This document shows, piece by piece, positions 48,380 through 59,269 of a DNA stretch of 64,000 nt. This DNA is from Opisthorchis felineus (Eukaryota > Platyhelminthes > Trematoda > Opisthorchiida > Opisthorchiidae): assembly GCA_004794785.1 (NCBI GenBank), contig SJOL01006401.1, positions 428,568 to 492,567 on the forward strand. Direction: 5' to 3'. Within the stretch, counting starts at the first letter, position 1. Each line of letters opens with the position of its first letter. A program made the translations under genes and the position numbers. The notes under the pieces are model-generated. The model was given only the letters and a program-made list of their open reading frames with translations, searched no databases and was not told the origin of the DNA.

Positions 48380-50320
48380 CTTATTTGGTGTTGTAATGAA
48401 GAGTGAATATGGTTTAGCTAATTTGGTTCACAATTGAGCAACTGTCCCAGTCAACAGTGTGTTATGAACAACGAGCACACATCTATGGATAACACAGTTT
48501 ATCCGGAACGTTGGCGTGTTTGGTCTTGCCGATTAATTGGAAGGTATCAAGCAAGCTATGTTATACCAGTTTGTTCCTTGTAGGTTTTAGGAGCTCAGGT
48601 ATCCACTGTGCAATTGAGTTTTGCAGTGACAAGTGCGATTATGAACTACCGTTTGCAGCTTTGTTTTTTCGTTTGAAAATTGGGATACTTAATGAGGACA
48701 GTTTACTCGGACTGTAACAGTGCCTTGGTTCGATCGATGTTACACAACCGTTTGCACTGCGTATTATTTTGTCGTTGATTAGCGTTGCTTTCAGCGCATG
48801 GGGAATTTTATCACGTCGGAGACCGGTTGGCGTCTCTGAGCTAATCTCTGAGTGTTGTGAATTCATCCACTAGTCAACAGATTTGTACGGCGTTTTCCAC
48901 TGGCCCATTCTATGGCATATATTGCTAATGTATTTGATTGAAGACGCTGGAAAGAAAGAAGTTTTGCCATGGTTTTTCTGCTTTTGAAGTAACAATTTTG
49001 TCTGGGGTGTTTGTGAATTTCATGGGTGTTAAAGCAATGGATGGTTACTCTTTTTCAGTTACTAAGTACATTGTCATGCCCGTTTTCAAACACACTTATG
49101 TTTATAGGGAGAACTTTATCGAGATTGTAACGGACTCTTTTTGGAAGGGTGATACTCAATGGATTTGTGATAAAGCTACACTACTTTGCCTTAGGATTGA
49201 CTGCAAAATGTAACAGGAGACGTACACTCAACCATTTGAAAACCGTTTCCTTTTACTCTTCTTCGAGCAACACTTGCACAACCATATGTGCTCATCCAGA
49301 CATTTTGTCTGTGGTTATTGTAGTAAAAGACTTGAGCATAACTCAGCGAATGATACGAGAAACTAATAGGTAAATCAGGGAAACTTGTTTGAATAAAAAT
49401 GAATGGCAAATACTAAGGCTAACTGATGCATGATTTTTAAGCGAATTTGGGCGGTTTTTTAGGCTTTGCGGGATTCGAACTTACATTCACTTACATTCCA
49501 TCTCTTGTTGCAAATATTCTGGTTGACAGTGTGTGGCAACATTGGACTTAAAGTCCTTTCTTAGTGAAGTTCAACAACAATGCTAATTTTTGCTCTTGCT
49601 GGGTTTTGAACTAGGGGGTGTGAAAGAATGACGCAAGTGTACATTACATGTCTTCCACATGTAGTTAAAAATTGTCCAGAACATTCAAGGCATCCTTGAA
49701 GCCCCTTAGTGGGATGTTCTGACACGCGAGTCAATCAATCGAGACAACCAGTACAGTTTCTGGGTTGTCTTTCGAAGCGTTTACACTTTCACCCGCTCAG
49801 ACCTCATAATTTGGGCGGGACCAGCGTACGCAGGTTGAGTATGAGTGACACGCCTGCGCCGCCTATCTGATTCGTCAGATTTAATTCCTGGTATGTCAAG
49901 AGTGGGAACTGTTCATGAAGGCGAAATTCGAGTGGACAAGAAGAGTAACGGTTATCCATTTTCCCACCTAGTTCGGACGAACTAAAGGCTGCGGCTGACG
50001 GTGGCGCCCTTATTAGGAGCACTGGAGCAAGACAAAAACAGTTTGATAGCAGTAAAATATTTACTAGTTTTTAGCTTTTGCATTATTTAGAAAGTTCGTG
50101 TGCACTGTCTAGGGGTGAAAATTCACCAACCACAATACTGACACTAACTGACTTTGAAATGACTTCTTATCTTCAGAAAGCCATTTGTTACCTATCTGAA
50201 ATTGACTGCATTGCATTTGAAGCAATCACCATAAGTTTTTTCGGTGTTAGAGAGTTTCAACGCTCATTCAACACTTAAACATCACCGTCAACTGCAAAAT
50301 GCTTTCATTTTAAAACGTTT
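48380..50320. other. no recognisable gene
   Basis: Frames up to 91 codons without known motifs. Near 49470-49485 and 49600-49615 the minus strand has GTTCGAATCCC-like and GTTCAAAACCC-like B-box strings, but no acceptable tRNA fold was found. A small hairpin ATCTGA-TTCG-TCAGAT lies at 49865-49880. Confidence 0.4.
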
Positions 50321-50516
50321 ATCGCTCGGTGGTTAGAGCGCGAATTTACTGACTGGAAGGTCCGTGGTTCGAACCCGACCTCTGCATATCGACTTCTCCT
50401 GTCTAGGCTTTGGCAACCTGGCAGTATCCCAGCCCTCATGCTTCCTTCTGGTGGCATGGCAGCTAGGCAGCTAAAGGGTGTTACAGCTAAACAATTACTA
50501 TTATTTTTTATTATCT
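50321..50516 (+). repeat. tRNA-derived SINE, copy 2
   Basis: This is nearly the same as the copy at 24434-24619. It starts inside the A box (GCTCGGTGGTTAGAGCG), keeps the perfect B box GGTTCGAACC at 50366-50375, then the body (CTGTCTAGGC..CCTGGCAGTATCCCAGCCCTCATGC, TGGTGGCATGGCAGCTA, AGGGTGTTACAGC), and ends in an ATT/TTA-rich tail. The first dozen bases of the tRNA head are missing. The short duplication GGCAGCTAGGCAGCTA is specific to this copy. Confidence 0.85.
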
Positions 50517-53500
50517 GTTAGACATTTGCATTTTTGAGTTGTTTTCAGTTTTATGATAGCACTTTTACGACAATCATTTTGTTAGTTGCATTATAAAATA
50601 AACGAATATTCTGCTTCTTCCACAGTTTGCATATTAAGGTGCTATTATTTTAGTCTTTTCTACAATGACATTGATTGGCTGTTATCCCAAAGTTTTAGGT
50701 GGTGGGGTGCCGATATTTCGTAAGAATGTCAACTCCGCACGTGTACTCATGCTATCGAAATGCAATACTGCTACTTGCGAGTAACCACTCTTTGGGGACA
50801 TAAGTCTGACGAGTAAGGCAGACAACCGTGCTTACACAACAGTAAAAGAATCCAATCTTCTTGCTTGTGGTTGTGAAGTTAGGCGTGATTATGGGGATGA
50901 CTATGGGGGCTCATATATATGGTTTGTTTTCTTTTCATGAAACACGCCGTTGACTAAGCATTGTCTGGAATGCGAAGAGGAAGCCAAATTCCAACCCTAT
51001 AATAACATAAAATTGGTTTACGAGGCAAAGTAGAAATATCCAGAGTTGCTAATTTTCTAACTTCTATTGATAAGTAGGCTATGCGTCCCTTGGAGGGTTG
51101 CCGTTTTCGGGATTTTATCTCTGCCTTTCTCTTCCAGACCAGCTACGCATACCACCAAATATTCCTTTTAATCTCTTGGAGTCAACCTAAAAAGCATTTA
51201 TAAGAGAAACAAACTTAAGGTTACGTGATGGAGTTCACTCATTTTCCAAAGTGAGACAACTTCTATGTGAGACCTGACTTAGCTTCCTCTGTATGGTGTG
51301 TCCCAAACAACCAGTGAACTGTCGATAAATTTTTTGAGCACTCGACTCCTGGAGTAAGCTTCATAATCCTAGGTGTGAAATGAAAGGGTTTGGTTAGATA
51401 TTATATATATATATATATAATANATATACAATATATCGACTAGCCCAGCCGTCCGTACACAGCAAACAAATATTCTTCAAAATATGACAACGTTTTAGTT
51501 TTGCCATTTCAAACTGCAGATAACCTTTTCATGTAGAACCAACTGACATGAAACATATCACATTTGGTACGGCAAGCAGTTATTCATTGACTATTGGCAA
51601 ATAGCAAGAATGAGATTTAAACCCCCATTCATCTGCTGTATATTCTGTCGGCTGACGGATTAGCGAATCTGACTTTTAGCAGACAGATCTTTTTCCTACG
51701 GAATGCAGGGTCATTTTGTTCCAACGAATGTTGACCTTGTTTAAGAGCAAATGAGCCAAAACAAAAACGACAGGTATGCATGTGAAAAGCAGTGGTCCAT
51801 TAGTATATCTTTTATGCTAAACGTTACAGACAAGGAGTTATTAATGCTGTTAACTAATTAGAAAGTGATATGACTACTCAATTTTTTTCATTTTAGTGAA
51901 TACCACTATCATGGGTCGCCGTTTTCGCAGATGCAAATCCGTATACTTTGCCGGCTTCATCAAGCAACTGACTAAAGTCTTTTGATGAGTGCTTTATTAT
52001 TCTTATCACTCCGTGTATTCACTCTGAGACAGCATTAAATATCTACAGAAACCAGAGCTGCTCATTAGAAGGCCGAAGTAGCTCGACAGAACGTACGGAA
52101 ATCCGATCTTATAAGTGATCGGCCGATCTAGATGGACTGTGAAGCATGCTACAACTTTATATTTTTACTGGTAATTTTTGGTTGTCTGGACGAGGTTTGA
52201 GTTTCCATCTTTCCTCTTAGTACTCAAACGACTAACCGCTCCTTCATGGGTGACTTTAGATACCACCAAAGACCACGGACAGTAAACACGTCAACAAACA
52301 ACATCTACCTTAATGGTGGTTTTATATTTACTTGATGTATCGAAGCTACACTTGCTCAGTCTGCTTGATCAAATCTCACCTACTGGATATCGTATCGATC
52401 TCTAACTCAGCTAATCTATATAGATTATCATCCGATTGCCCACGTGAACGGAAATCCCACAAACCCTTCCCCACACCAGAAACACGCTTGGTCAACCCAA
52501 TCGTTAATGTCCAGCAGATAGTTTTCCATCAGGGTCGATAGACAAGCGCTGAATCCTCGGGGGAAGAGTTTTTTTTCTTTAAAACGGCAACGACAACTTT
52601 AACAATTTCGACAACACTAGGGGCAGTCCTTCTGTCACAGTTTGCAAGTGCGCGCCGACGGGCAACACTAAGTGACATTTGCAGAATTGGGCAGTGCTTG
52701 TTGTTTTCAGTTGAAATGCACAATCTTCAGTCACTGCCACTGAGAATAGTCGTTTACTGCATGGAAACTGGAAGTTTACGTGCCTCATTGTTTAGGTAAC
52801 TTATGTGGCTGGTATAAAAGTCTTTTCGGATTGGTAAAGGAGAATTTCGATCGTGCACATAAAACCTGAGTTAGGAGAAAGCATTGTTTGGTAATTCTTG
52901 TGATATTCAACTCACTTGCTTACAATTCCAAACACAGTGTGACAGAAGAAACTAAAGTATTGGTTCTGAACATTTTTAGGGCAAATGTTTATCTGTTATG
53001 GAAACGGGCCCAAGGGTATGAACAAGATAACCGTACAGTTTAGCACATGGAAACAAAAATTTGGACGGTCTCCTGATGTGGTACGCAGCTGTTCGTCTAA
53101 GTACTGCGCTATACGATAGCGGAGACATTTGGGTGCATGTATGCATATTTTTGTATTAAGTCGCCTCCTGGTCATTCTGGTATATCTCACTGTGCAGATG
53201 ATATCATATTTATGATCTATATTTAGTTTAGCAGTGCAGACATCTCATCGTTCGTTGATGGAACCGCAGTGTCCAACCTGTTCCACAAAAGCCGATCAAA
53301 CACATTTGATGTGTTTTTAGGCGCTGCATACAACCGGTGCTGATTTAGGCCTAATGCGCCGCCACAATAATTGGTTTCTCCTATGGCGCTTAAAATCAAA
53401 TCGTGTATCTCTTTTGGTTTGCAATGCTTTTTAACACAGATAAACGAGTTCAGTGTCTGTCAATGGGCATGCTTCATTCTCAATACTCTTATCTGCCGCA

Positions 53501-54384
53501 ACTTCATTCAGTGCGTAAAACGTCTTTTGACAAGTGACCGGTCCTAAGATAGAGGCACTATCCGTCCCAACCCTGTCTCCTGTGTATGCCTCTGGACACC
53601 ATGTCATTCTAAGGTCCTGGAACACAAAACCTTAAGAAAGGCGTAGGTGATTTAACCTAAGCTGGTGTTAGTAGAACGGTTTTACAAACAATATAAAGCA
53701 TATTTAGTGGCGCATGTGATATGCTCCCACGCCGGGGATTTATAAGTGTGTTTCGAAAAGACTTATGTATTTTCATGAGAAAAGAAGCGCTGAACTTAAG
53801 TTTTAAATGGGATCTATTCATAATGAAGTTAGGAGCCTCAAAACTAGAATTGAAACCGACTTTTACAGTCTCAGTGAGAAAGAAAACTGCCGGTTTTCAG
53901 TTAAACAAATGTCGATTCCACATGGCGACGTCTGAAGTGGCAAAATGCTTCACTGAGTCTTGCTCTAGAATCAACATGCACGAAGCGCTACTGTACCACT
54001 ATTCAGGCGCCAAGAGCCGAAGTCCGTAAATTCCATCTAGAATTATATGGTTTGGGCTCGAAGTAATATCAAGTTTTCCGAAAGAATGTCTTCCCCAAAT
54101 ACGCCTTTACGGCTTACAAAGGAATATGGAATATCATTGCCGTCTTAAGACGTCCTCACCTGATGTGCTTTCAGGAAATTAAAGGAACTAATTAACGCCG
54201 ATAACGACAGGCAAAGAAACATCAGTTGTGGGTGGTTGTGGGATTTATAGGATGCACGCTCAAATCACTCATCTAAAAAGTCGTCCTCCTGTCCTGGCGC
54301 ATTCATTCTGGTGAGTCCAAGCCAAAGGGGAGAGAAGCACCTGACTCGGAATTCGTTCTTATTAGAGCTCATCAGCAATGCTTA
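50517..54384. other. no recognisable gene
   Basis: AT-rich. Frames up to 102 codons (53721-54029) have no family match. The only structured item is the TA microsatellite at 51.4 kb. Confidence 0.4.
51400..51436. repeat. (TA)n microsatellite containing an ambiguous base
   Basis: About 20 bases of TA repeat, then TAATA, one N at 51423, then ATATACAATATAT. The N indicates an unresolved base in the assembly at a simple repeat. Confidence 0.95.
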
Positions 54385-54390
54385 TCCCTG

Positions 54391-54465
54391 TCCATGCCGG
54401 GGTTTGAACTCTGCATATCTGACATGCGAGAGGAGTGCGTTACCACTACTCCACCAATGCACGCT
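54391..54465 (-). repeat. tRNA-like SINE head or decayed tRNA
   Basis: The minus strand reads GCATTGGTGG..AGTGGTAACGC, which resembles the 5' half of a glycine tRNA (GCATTGGTGG, AGTGGTA). A GTTCAAACCCC string near the B-box position and CCGGCATGGAC follow. The acceptor ends pair only partly and the anticodon region is not convincing. No second copy was found in the window, so SINE versus tRNA pseudogene is undecided. Confidence 0.45.
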
Positions 54466-55157
54466 GGACACATCTGAATTTTCACGTTTGAACAGGCAAA
54501 CCTGCTGACACTTGAGTGATGTGAGTGGCAGGCCTGACGCCTCGTACGATGACCCAGTAACATACCCTATTTTGGCGATCGATTGGCCCGTTTGTCAGGA
54601 CTTCCCAGTTAGGTAGCGCCACAGACGCTTGAAACCTGATGGACAATTTTGGATTAGTTGTGGTTGGTTGCGAGATTTGTGTGATGAACGGAGATTTGTT
54701 TTCTTTAGAGTGCTTCAACCTGATTGACTGAGAACATGAATTCCTGAATATTGTCTTCCCGTAGTCTTGTTTTTACACTGGTTTTTACGTCTATCTGGAT
54801 CTTCCATGTACTATATTGATCGCGTGTTCGCATCGGGTTGAAGAAGAACAAATGATAACTTAAGGATTTTTTTAAAGAGCCATAACAGCATAATCTTCTA
54901 CTATTACATGTCATTTCAGTTTTCCAAAATTTTGGTGTCCTGTCACGTGAATCGATATCACATATATTTTAACGCAACTCGTTGTGATCTTTAATCAAAA
55001 TGAATTATTCTTTGGCATACTGTTTACATGAAATATGGCAAAATGTTTGCTAAACTGCTCGCAAATAGACGTTAAAAATCAATGACAGAGAGCACTTCGT
55101 CGAAATACATACCCTCGAAAATACACTAGGCCAGGATACAATACCACGCAACCCAGG
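54466..55157. other. no recognisable gene
   Basis: Short frames. A string near 54655 (GTTGTGGTTGGTTGCGAGATTTGTGTGATG) loosely repeats one near 54229, which may be old repeat debris around the tRNA-like segment. Confidence 0.35.
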
Positions 55158-55526
55158 TTGAAACTGCACACAAATGCAGTCATACTGCCACCAAACATCA
55201 CCTATGGTATCTACCCTCTTGCCTGCAGTTGTGGGAAACCTTATATGGGCGCAGCTGTAAGAAGTCTCGGGACGCGGCCCAGGCAACATTTGCCCAAAAG
55301 ACATTGTATTATATTTTGTGATGTAGACACTGAGTTGATTTTAGCTTGTAAAATGTCCGATTCATTAGTAAAGCACGCGAATGCAATTAGACGTAGTTCT
55401 AACATTCATTCGTGTAGTCTGTTGAAACGACCGCGATTTTTCGAGAAGTTATTTACCAACCTGTTGAAGCCAGAGTTTGGCGTAATCCGGAAGTTACCAC
55501 GTTTTTGTACCTTTCACGCCGTATGA
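55158..55526 (+). pseudogene. Penelope-like GIY-YIG endonuclease fragment
   Basis: The 122-codon frame has GIY (55206-55214) and YMG in place of YIG (55242-55250), with CSCGK between them and RSLGTRPRQH just after. The Cys-x-Cys-Gly-Lys insert and the R.L.TR..H helix with the catalytic Arg are the pattern of the GIY-YIG endonuclease at the C-terminus of Penelope-like elements. Residues after about position 50 no longer resemble the family, and no RT part is visible upstream, so this is an isolated decayed 3' fragment. It lies 7 kb from the RT fragment at 48 kb and on the opposite strand, so they are from different copies. Confidence 0.65.
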
Positions 55527-57133
55527 GGTACATTTAAGAATCATTTCTGCGCTGCAAGTTGTTAGTATGTCTATACCATCCTATTTTGTGCGTCTTGCAG
55601 CGGACAATATCGTTCTTAGTGCACTGTTTATGTCAAAGAATTACTGTCCTGTATCTCTCCTTCATCCTGATCTTTAACTTCATAAAGGTTACCGTAAACC
55701 TCTGCTAATCATATCCAGCACTCCAAAGTACTGACTCATTAAACGCAGATACCCCGCATCGGCGGATCTATCATTTTCAAGATTTCCCTAAGCAACATAT
55801 CTAATCTTGAGATGGTGTTTTTATTCCGATTTGTCTATTATCTTAAAAAATAGATATTTAGCGATATCGAAATGACTTTTATTCTCAAAATAAGTTATTT
55901 ATAGTTATTGGCGCCAGAAAAGGTAATTAGCTAGTTTAGCTGATGATGGAAAACGTTAGAAGACAGACTTTTGGGGAAATTCGTTAGTTTGCACTTTACA
56001 TTCTTGTTACTAAAAGACTCAACTACGCTTTTTGTCTATTATACTCTTACTGAATGTTCTGCGTGAAAGTCGTCCCATGTTTCAGTCGACACAATTTTCG
56101 GCATACCGTAGCATATTCTGTTGACCCTGCACACTACCATAACCTTGCTGAAAGCCGCTTGACAGCCCCCTTCCGGTTTTGCTGTTCTTCAGACTCATCA
56201 AGAAGGCCCACGTCTGATATTTGTCTTCGGACGTTTTTATAACTTTTAAAAAAATCATGTAAAATCGTCATCGTACTCAGTGTACATGGATTAAGGGAAG
56301 GGCAATTTGATTTCATGTCTAAAAGCACGATCGTTAACATGCAAATAAGTTTGTGGAGCTGCATCAGTTTTATTTGTCGCAAAGAGGCTGTAATTCTCTT
56401 ACTATATTTCCTGTGTCACGCAATTTTTGTCTACCCGTTCATATTAAATATGCCAAGGAGTGGCGCACCACTTAGTTGTAGACATGCTAAAGGCCGTAAA
56501 TTCAGTAGTTACACACAATATGTCTGTCACCAAATTTATCCTAACTTCTATATACTCTGGCCCAAAGACAGCTGCGGGAGCCATTGTGCTTTCCTCTGTA
56601 CAATGTTACTTCTATAGTCAAGGCAGTATTTTGCAAATTTGCCTCAGAGGAGCATGTAGACAGACACTTTTATCTACAACGCTTCATTTATATCCATGCG
56701 GGCAGTCTTTTCAGGTGTTTTAACTCTGGTCTCCAAAGCATCACTTCTGGAAGCAGTGATCTAGGTCTATACGCAAGTTTAGCACTCCGTTTCAGACTGA
56801 TAAGCTGACAGCGGCCTAAAAATCTGCTGTTTTATAGGTACGCTAACGACGTTCACCGGCTGATCCTATAAACAGTGCACGGAATCTTTGTCTTCTAGTT
56901 TTGGATGGAGGAAAGACGTGTAAATTAGTTCTTAATTGACGGCCCAGTGGCGCTTGATAATTTTATCGAATAATTTGATGCACCTTAACGAACTTGTTGC
57001 GCTTCCTTTGAGAAAAATACCACAACTTTGTCCAACTATTTGCTAGCATTTTGGTGGTTTGTCTTCACAAATTTTTTATTTTGCCATGTCTTAATCTAGC
57101 GTGAATAAGTGTTTACTCTGGTGTAAGTGGACC
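55527..57133. other. no recognisable gene
   Basis: Frames of up to 100 codons with no family match. A CTGATGATGGAAAACG string near 55943 resembles a hammerhead core lacking stem II, but too little remains to call it. Confidence 0.4.
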
Positions 57134-57647
57134 CCCGACTTAAAGCTGTCACCTTGTCGTGGTGGTCGAGCTTCTGTGCTACAATGAACCTGTGGGCTAT
57201 ACTGGCTGAAACTCAGTTCATAAAGGTTTAGCCATGCCAAGAAGGCCACCTGGAAGCAGCCCGACGAAGAACAGTAAGTCCTTGTTCTGTGAGTAGTCCT
57301 ATTACGAGGCGGTCTGGTGGTAAAGTCGTACTGTCCTCTGCGATAGGAGTGTGAAGGCAATACGGTGTTTCCCCCAGGCGACCAGCATGTCCATATTTAT
57401 GGAAGCAGCGATGTTGCCTTCCCACGAGGATGGACGGCTTAGAAAAGGTCGGCCCCCGAAACCGCACACTCCGATCGCCCAACAGTTGACCGTGACCACC
57501 GGCGCATTATCCAATACGGTCGAACTACTTTTAAAACCAAAGAGTCTGGTGCTGCTCAAAAGGCACCTGCTGTGCGCAGCCGAATCAGGAATGAGACAAT
57601 AATGCCTTACTCCCTGCGCCCTCGGGTCAGGCCGGCCCCCCTACGGC

Positions 57648-57860
57648 CAAGTGGGTCAGACTATTGAGTCATTGGCACCGGGACGGGCCCCCCAAGAAAA
57701 CCCTAACAACCGCTGTCTCGCGGTCAAGACTCTTGAATCAGAGGCTAGGGGCAGGGTGCCCGAACAAAACCCTACATCCTCCCACTGCCTTGTGGGTCAA
57801 ACTTTCGAGTCAAAGGCTCAAGGTGGGGTACCTCAACCAAACCCTATTCTTCGGCCTGGG
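57648..57860 (+). repeat. three-copy ~70-bp tandem repeat in the element C 5' region
   Basis: Three imperfect units each begin with GGGTCA.AC (or GGTCAAGAC) and contain a GAGTCA..GGC block and an AAACCCTA block. They occur at about 57652, 57721 and 57791. The same region of element D (about 62265-62475, minus) has matching units. The protein frame through it repeats similar words (GQTIES, VKTLES, GQTFES). Confidence 0.8.
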
Positions 57861-58029
57861 CTACCAGGAAGTATCATTTGCCGTTGCAGCTCTTCGCTCA
57901 CCGGCCTTCTCCCACACTCCCTTCCCACCCACCGTACAATGCACTACAATAAACCCATCTGCCAGTCCCCTAGCCACTATTCCGTGTCTAAATCTTCGCC
58001 CATAAAAATGAACCAAAATAATCACTTGC

Positions 58030-58912
58030 TAACCTCAAAAGATCTGATCTACGTTGCAGCCTTTAATGTTCGTACTCCATGTCAAATTGGACAACAGGCG
58101 TCCCTTGCTTTTCCTCCTGTCGATGTATGTTGTATCTCCGAAACACGCATACAAGACCCAGTTCGGTCGTGCTCCTCAAGCCGCTTAGGGCGAGCTCAGA
58201 TGTTCCACATTTCACTCTTCGGGTATCTGGTGATCCTAACGCAATGGCTTGTGGTATCTACGGTGTGGGAGTTGCACTCAGCCCCAGGGCTGAAACGCCT
58301 TACTGGACTGAATCCCAGTAAACAGTTGTCTTTGCGATGTGCGGTTGTCTGGCTCAATTAAGTTTAACGCAGATCGAAGCGGTAAACGGTGTTTATTTGT
58401 ATTATCATCATACGCCCCAACAGACTGCAGTTCTGAGACTGAGAAGGATGAGTTTTATCAAGATCTGTCACGACTGCTTCGGTCGGCAAGAAGGACGGAT
58501 ATAGTAATCCTGGCGAGTGATATGAATGACAGAGAACGCTGGTGGATTTTGAAGGCCCAGGAGATGGAGAAGGCTTTCGCTGCAGGCAACAGCCGCCCCC
58601 TGTCTCAACTGATTCGATCGACCTTTCAAAAGAAAGCAAGTGTCGGTGAAACAATATGCAAAAAAGACGCAACGGCAATTAACTCTCTCAATCGTCGTCT
58701 TGAAGAACCCAGCGAACTTGAATGGAACATTGACACCAACCCACCATCAGCAACCGAAATCCAGCATGAGATATCAATCCTGAAGTGTGGTAAGGCACCT
58801 GGCCCGGATCGTCCGCACCCCACATTCTCCAAAGAAGGTGGTGACGTCCTGGTGAACAATCTGACAACCATACTGCAGAAGATTTGGAAGGAAAACAGAA
58901 TACCAACCGAAT
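58030..58912 (+). pseudogene. element C endonuclease-RT polyprotein, 5' part, with internal deletion
   Basis: The frame at 57651-58361 reaches AAFNVRTPCQIGQQ and CCISETRIQDP of the endonuclease, then shifts frame. The frame starting at 58339 continues with FVLSSYAPTDCSSE and DIVILASDMN, then jumps directly to DRERWWILKAQEMEKAF, which is the linker before RT. Compared with elements A and D, about 0.5-0.7 kb including the DSDH catalytic motif is missing at this join (about 58526-58535). The frame then runs through CGKAPGPD to ENRIPTE, where element D was inserted. Confidence 0.85.
58900..58912 (+). repeat. target site duplication, left copy
   Basis: ATACCAACCGAAT, identical to 62970-62982. It flanks element D exactly and lies inside the element C RT codons for IPTE. 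Confidence 0.95.
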
Positions 58913-59269
58913 CATCATCATTATCATTTTTCAGCTGTATGAACCGCGTACTTGTCGTACAGTGGTTTTAGCTGCCACAGTTTCGTTCACCGATGATTTG
59001 GGGAGGTGGGGTAGGTAGCTGCGCATTGGAAGCGGGAGCTGATAAATTGGTGCGTAAATACAGCACTGTCAGTGGACTGTCAAGTGGGGGGATAGGGAAG
59101 TGAGCTGTGCATTGAAGACAATAGCTTGCACACACGAGCGCCATTGAGGCCGCGACTGGGCCATGTTTTACAATGTCTCTAACCATTGATGTGGCCCGTC
59201 TCGGGGTCCCCATCCAGGAAGGCAGCAATGACCAGCGCAGCTGAGTTTGCTGGTAATGGCTTTTATACT

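Larger units (their letters stand above)
57134..58912 (+). mobile_element. RTE-like retrotransposon element C, 5' part
   Basis: The 5' end is set by homology to the TSD-defined start of element D: CCCGACTTAAAGCTG here, CCCGACCTAAAGCTGCC there. The order is 5' untranslated region with an antisense frame (57302-57559), a three-unit tandem repeat (57648-57860), endonuclease, a fused linker, and the start of RT. It is interrupted at 58912 by element D and resumes at 62983. The copy is broken by frameshifts and by a large internal deletion. Confidence 0.9.

Noticed and set aside
49440..49620. Two B-box-like strings on the minus strand
   Set aside because: No matching A box or fold at the right distance. 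Judged chance.
53721..54029. 102-codon plus-strand frame
   Set aside because: No recognisable domain, no splice or promoter context, no homologous copy in the window.
55940..55960. CTGATGATGGAAAACG as a hammerhead core
   Set aside because: There is no stem II between the two core boxes. At most a collapsed remnant, mentioned only as context for the GIY-YIG fragment.
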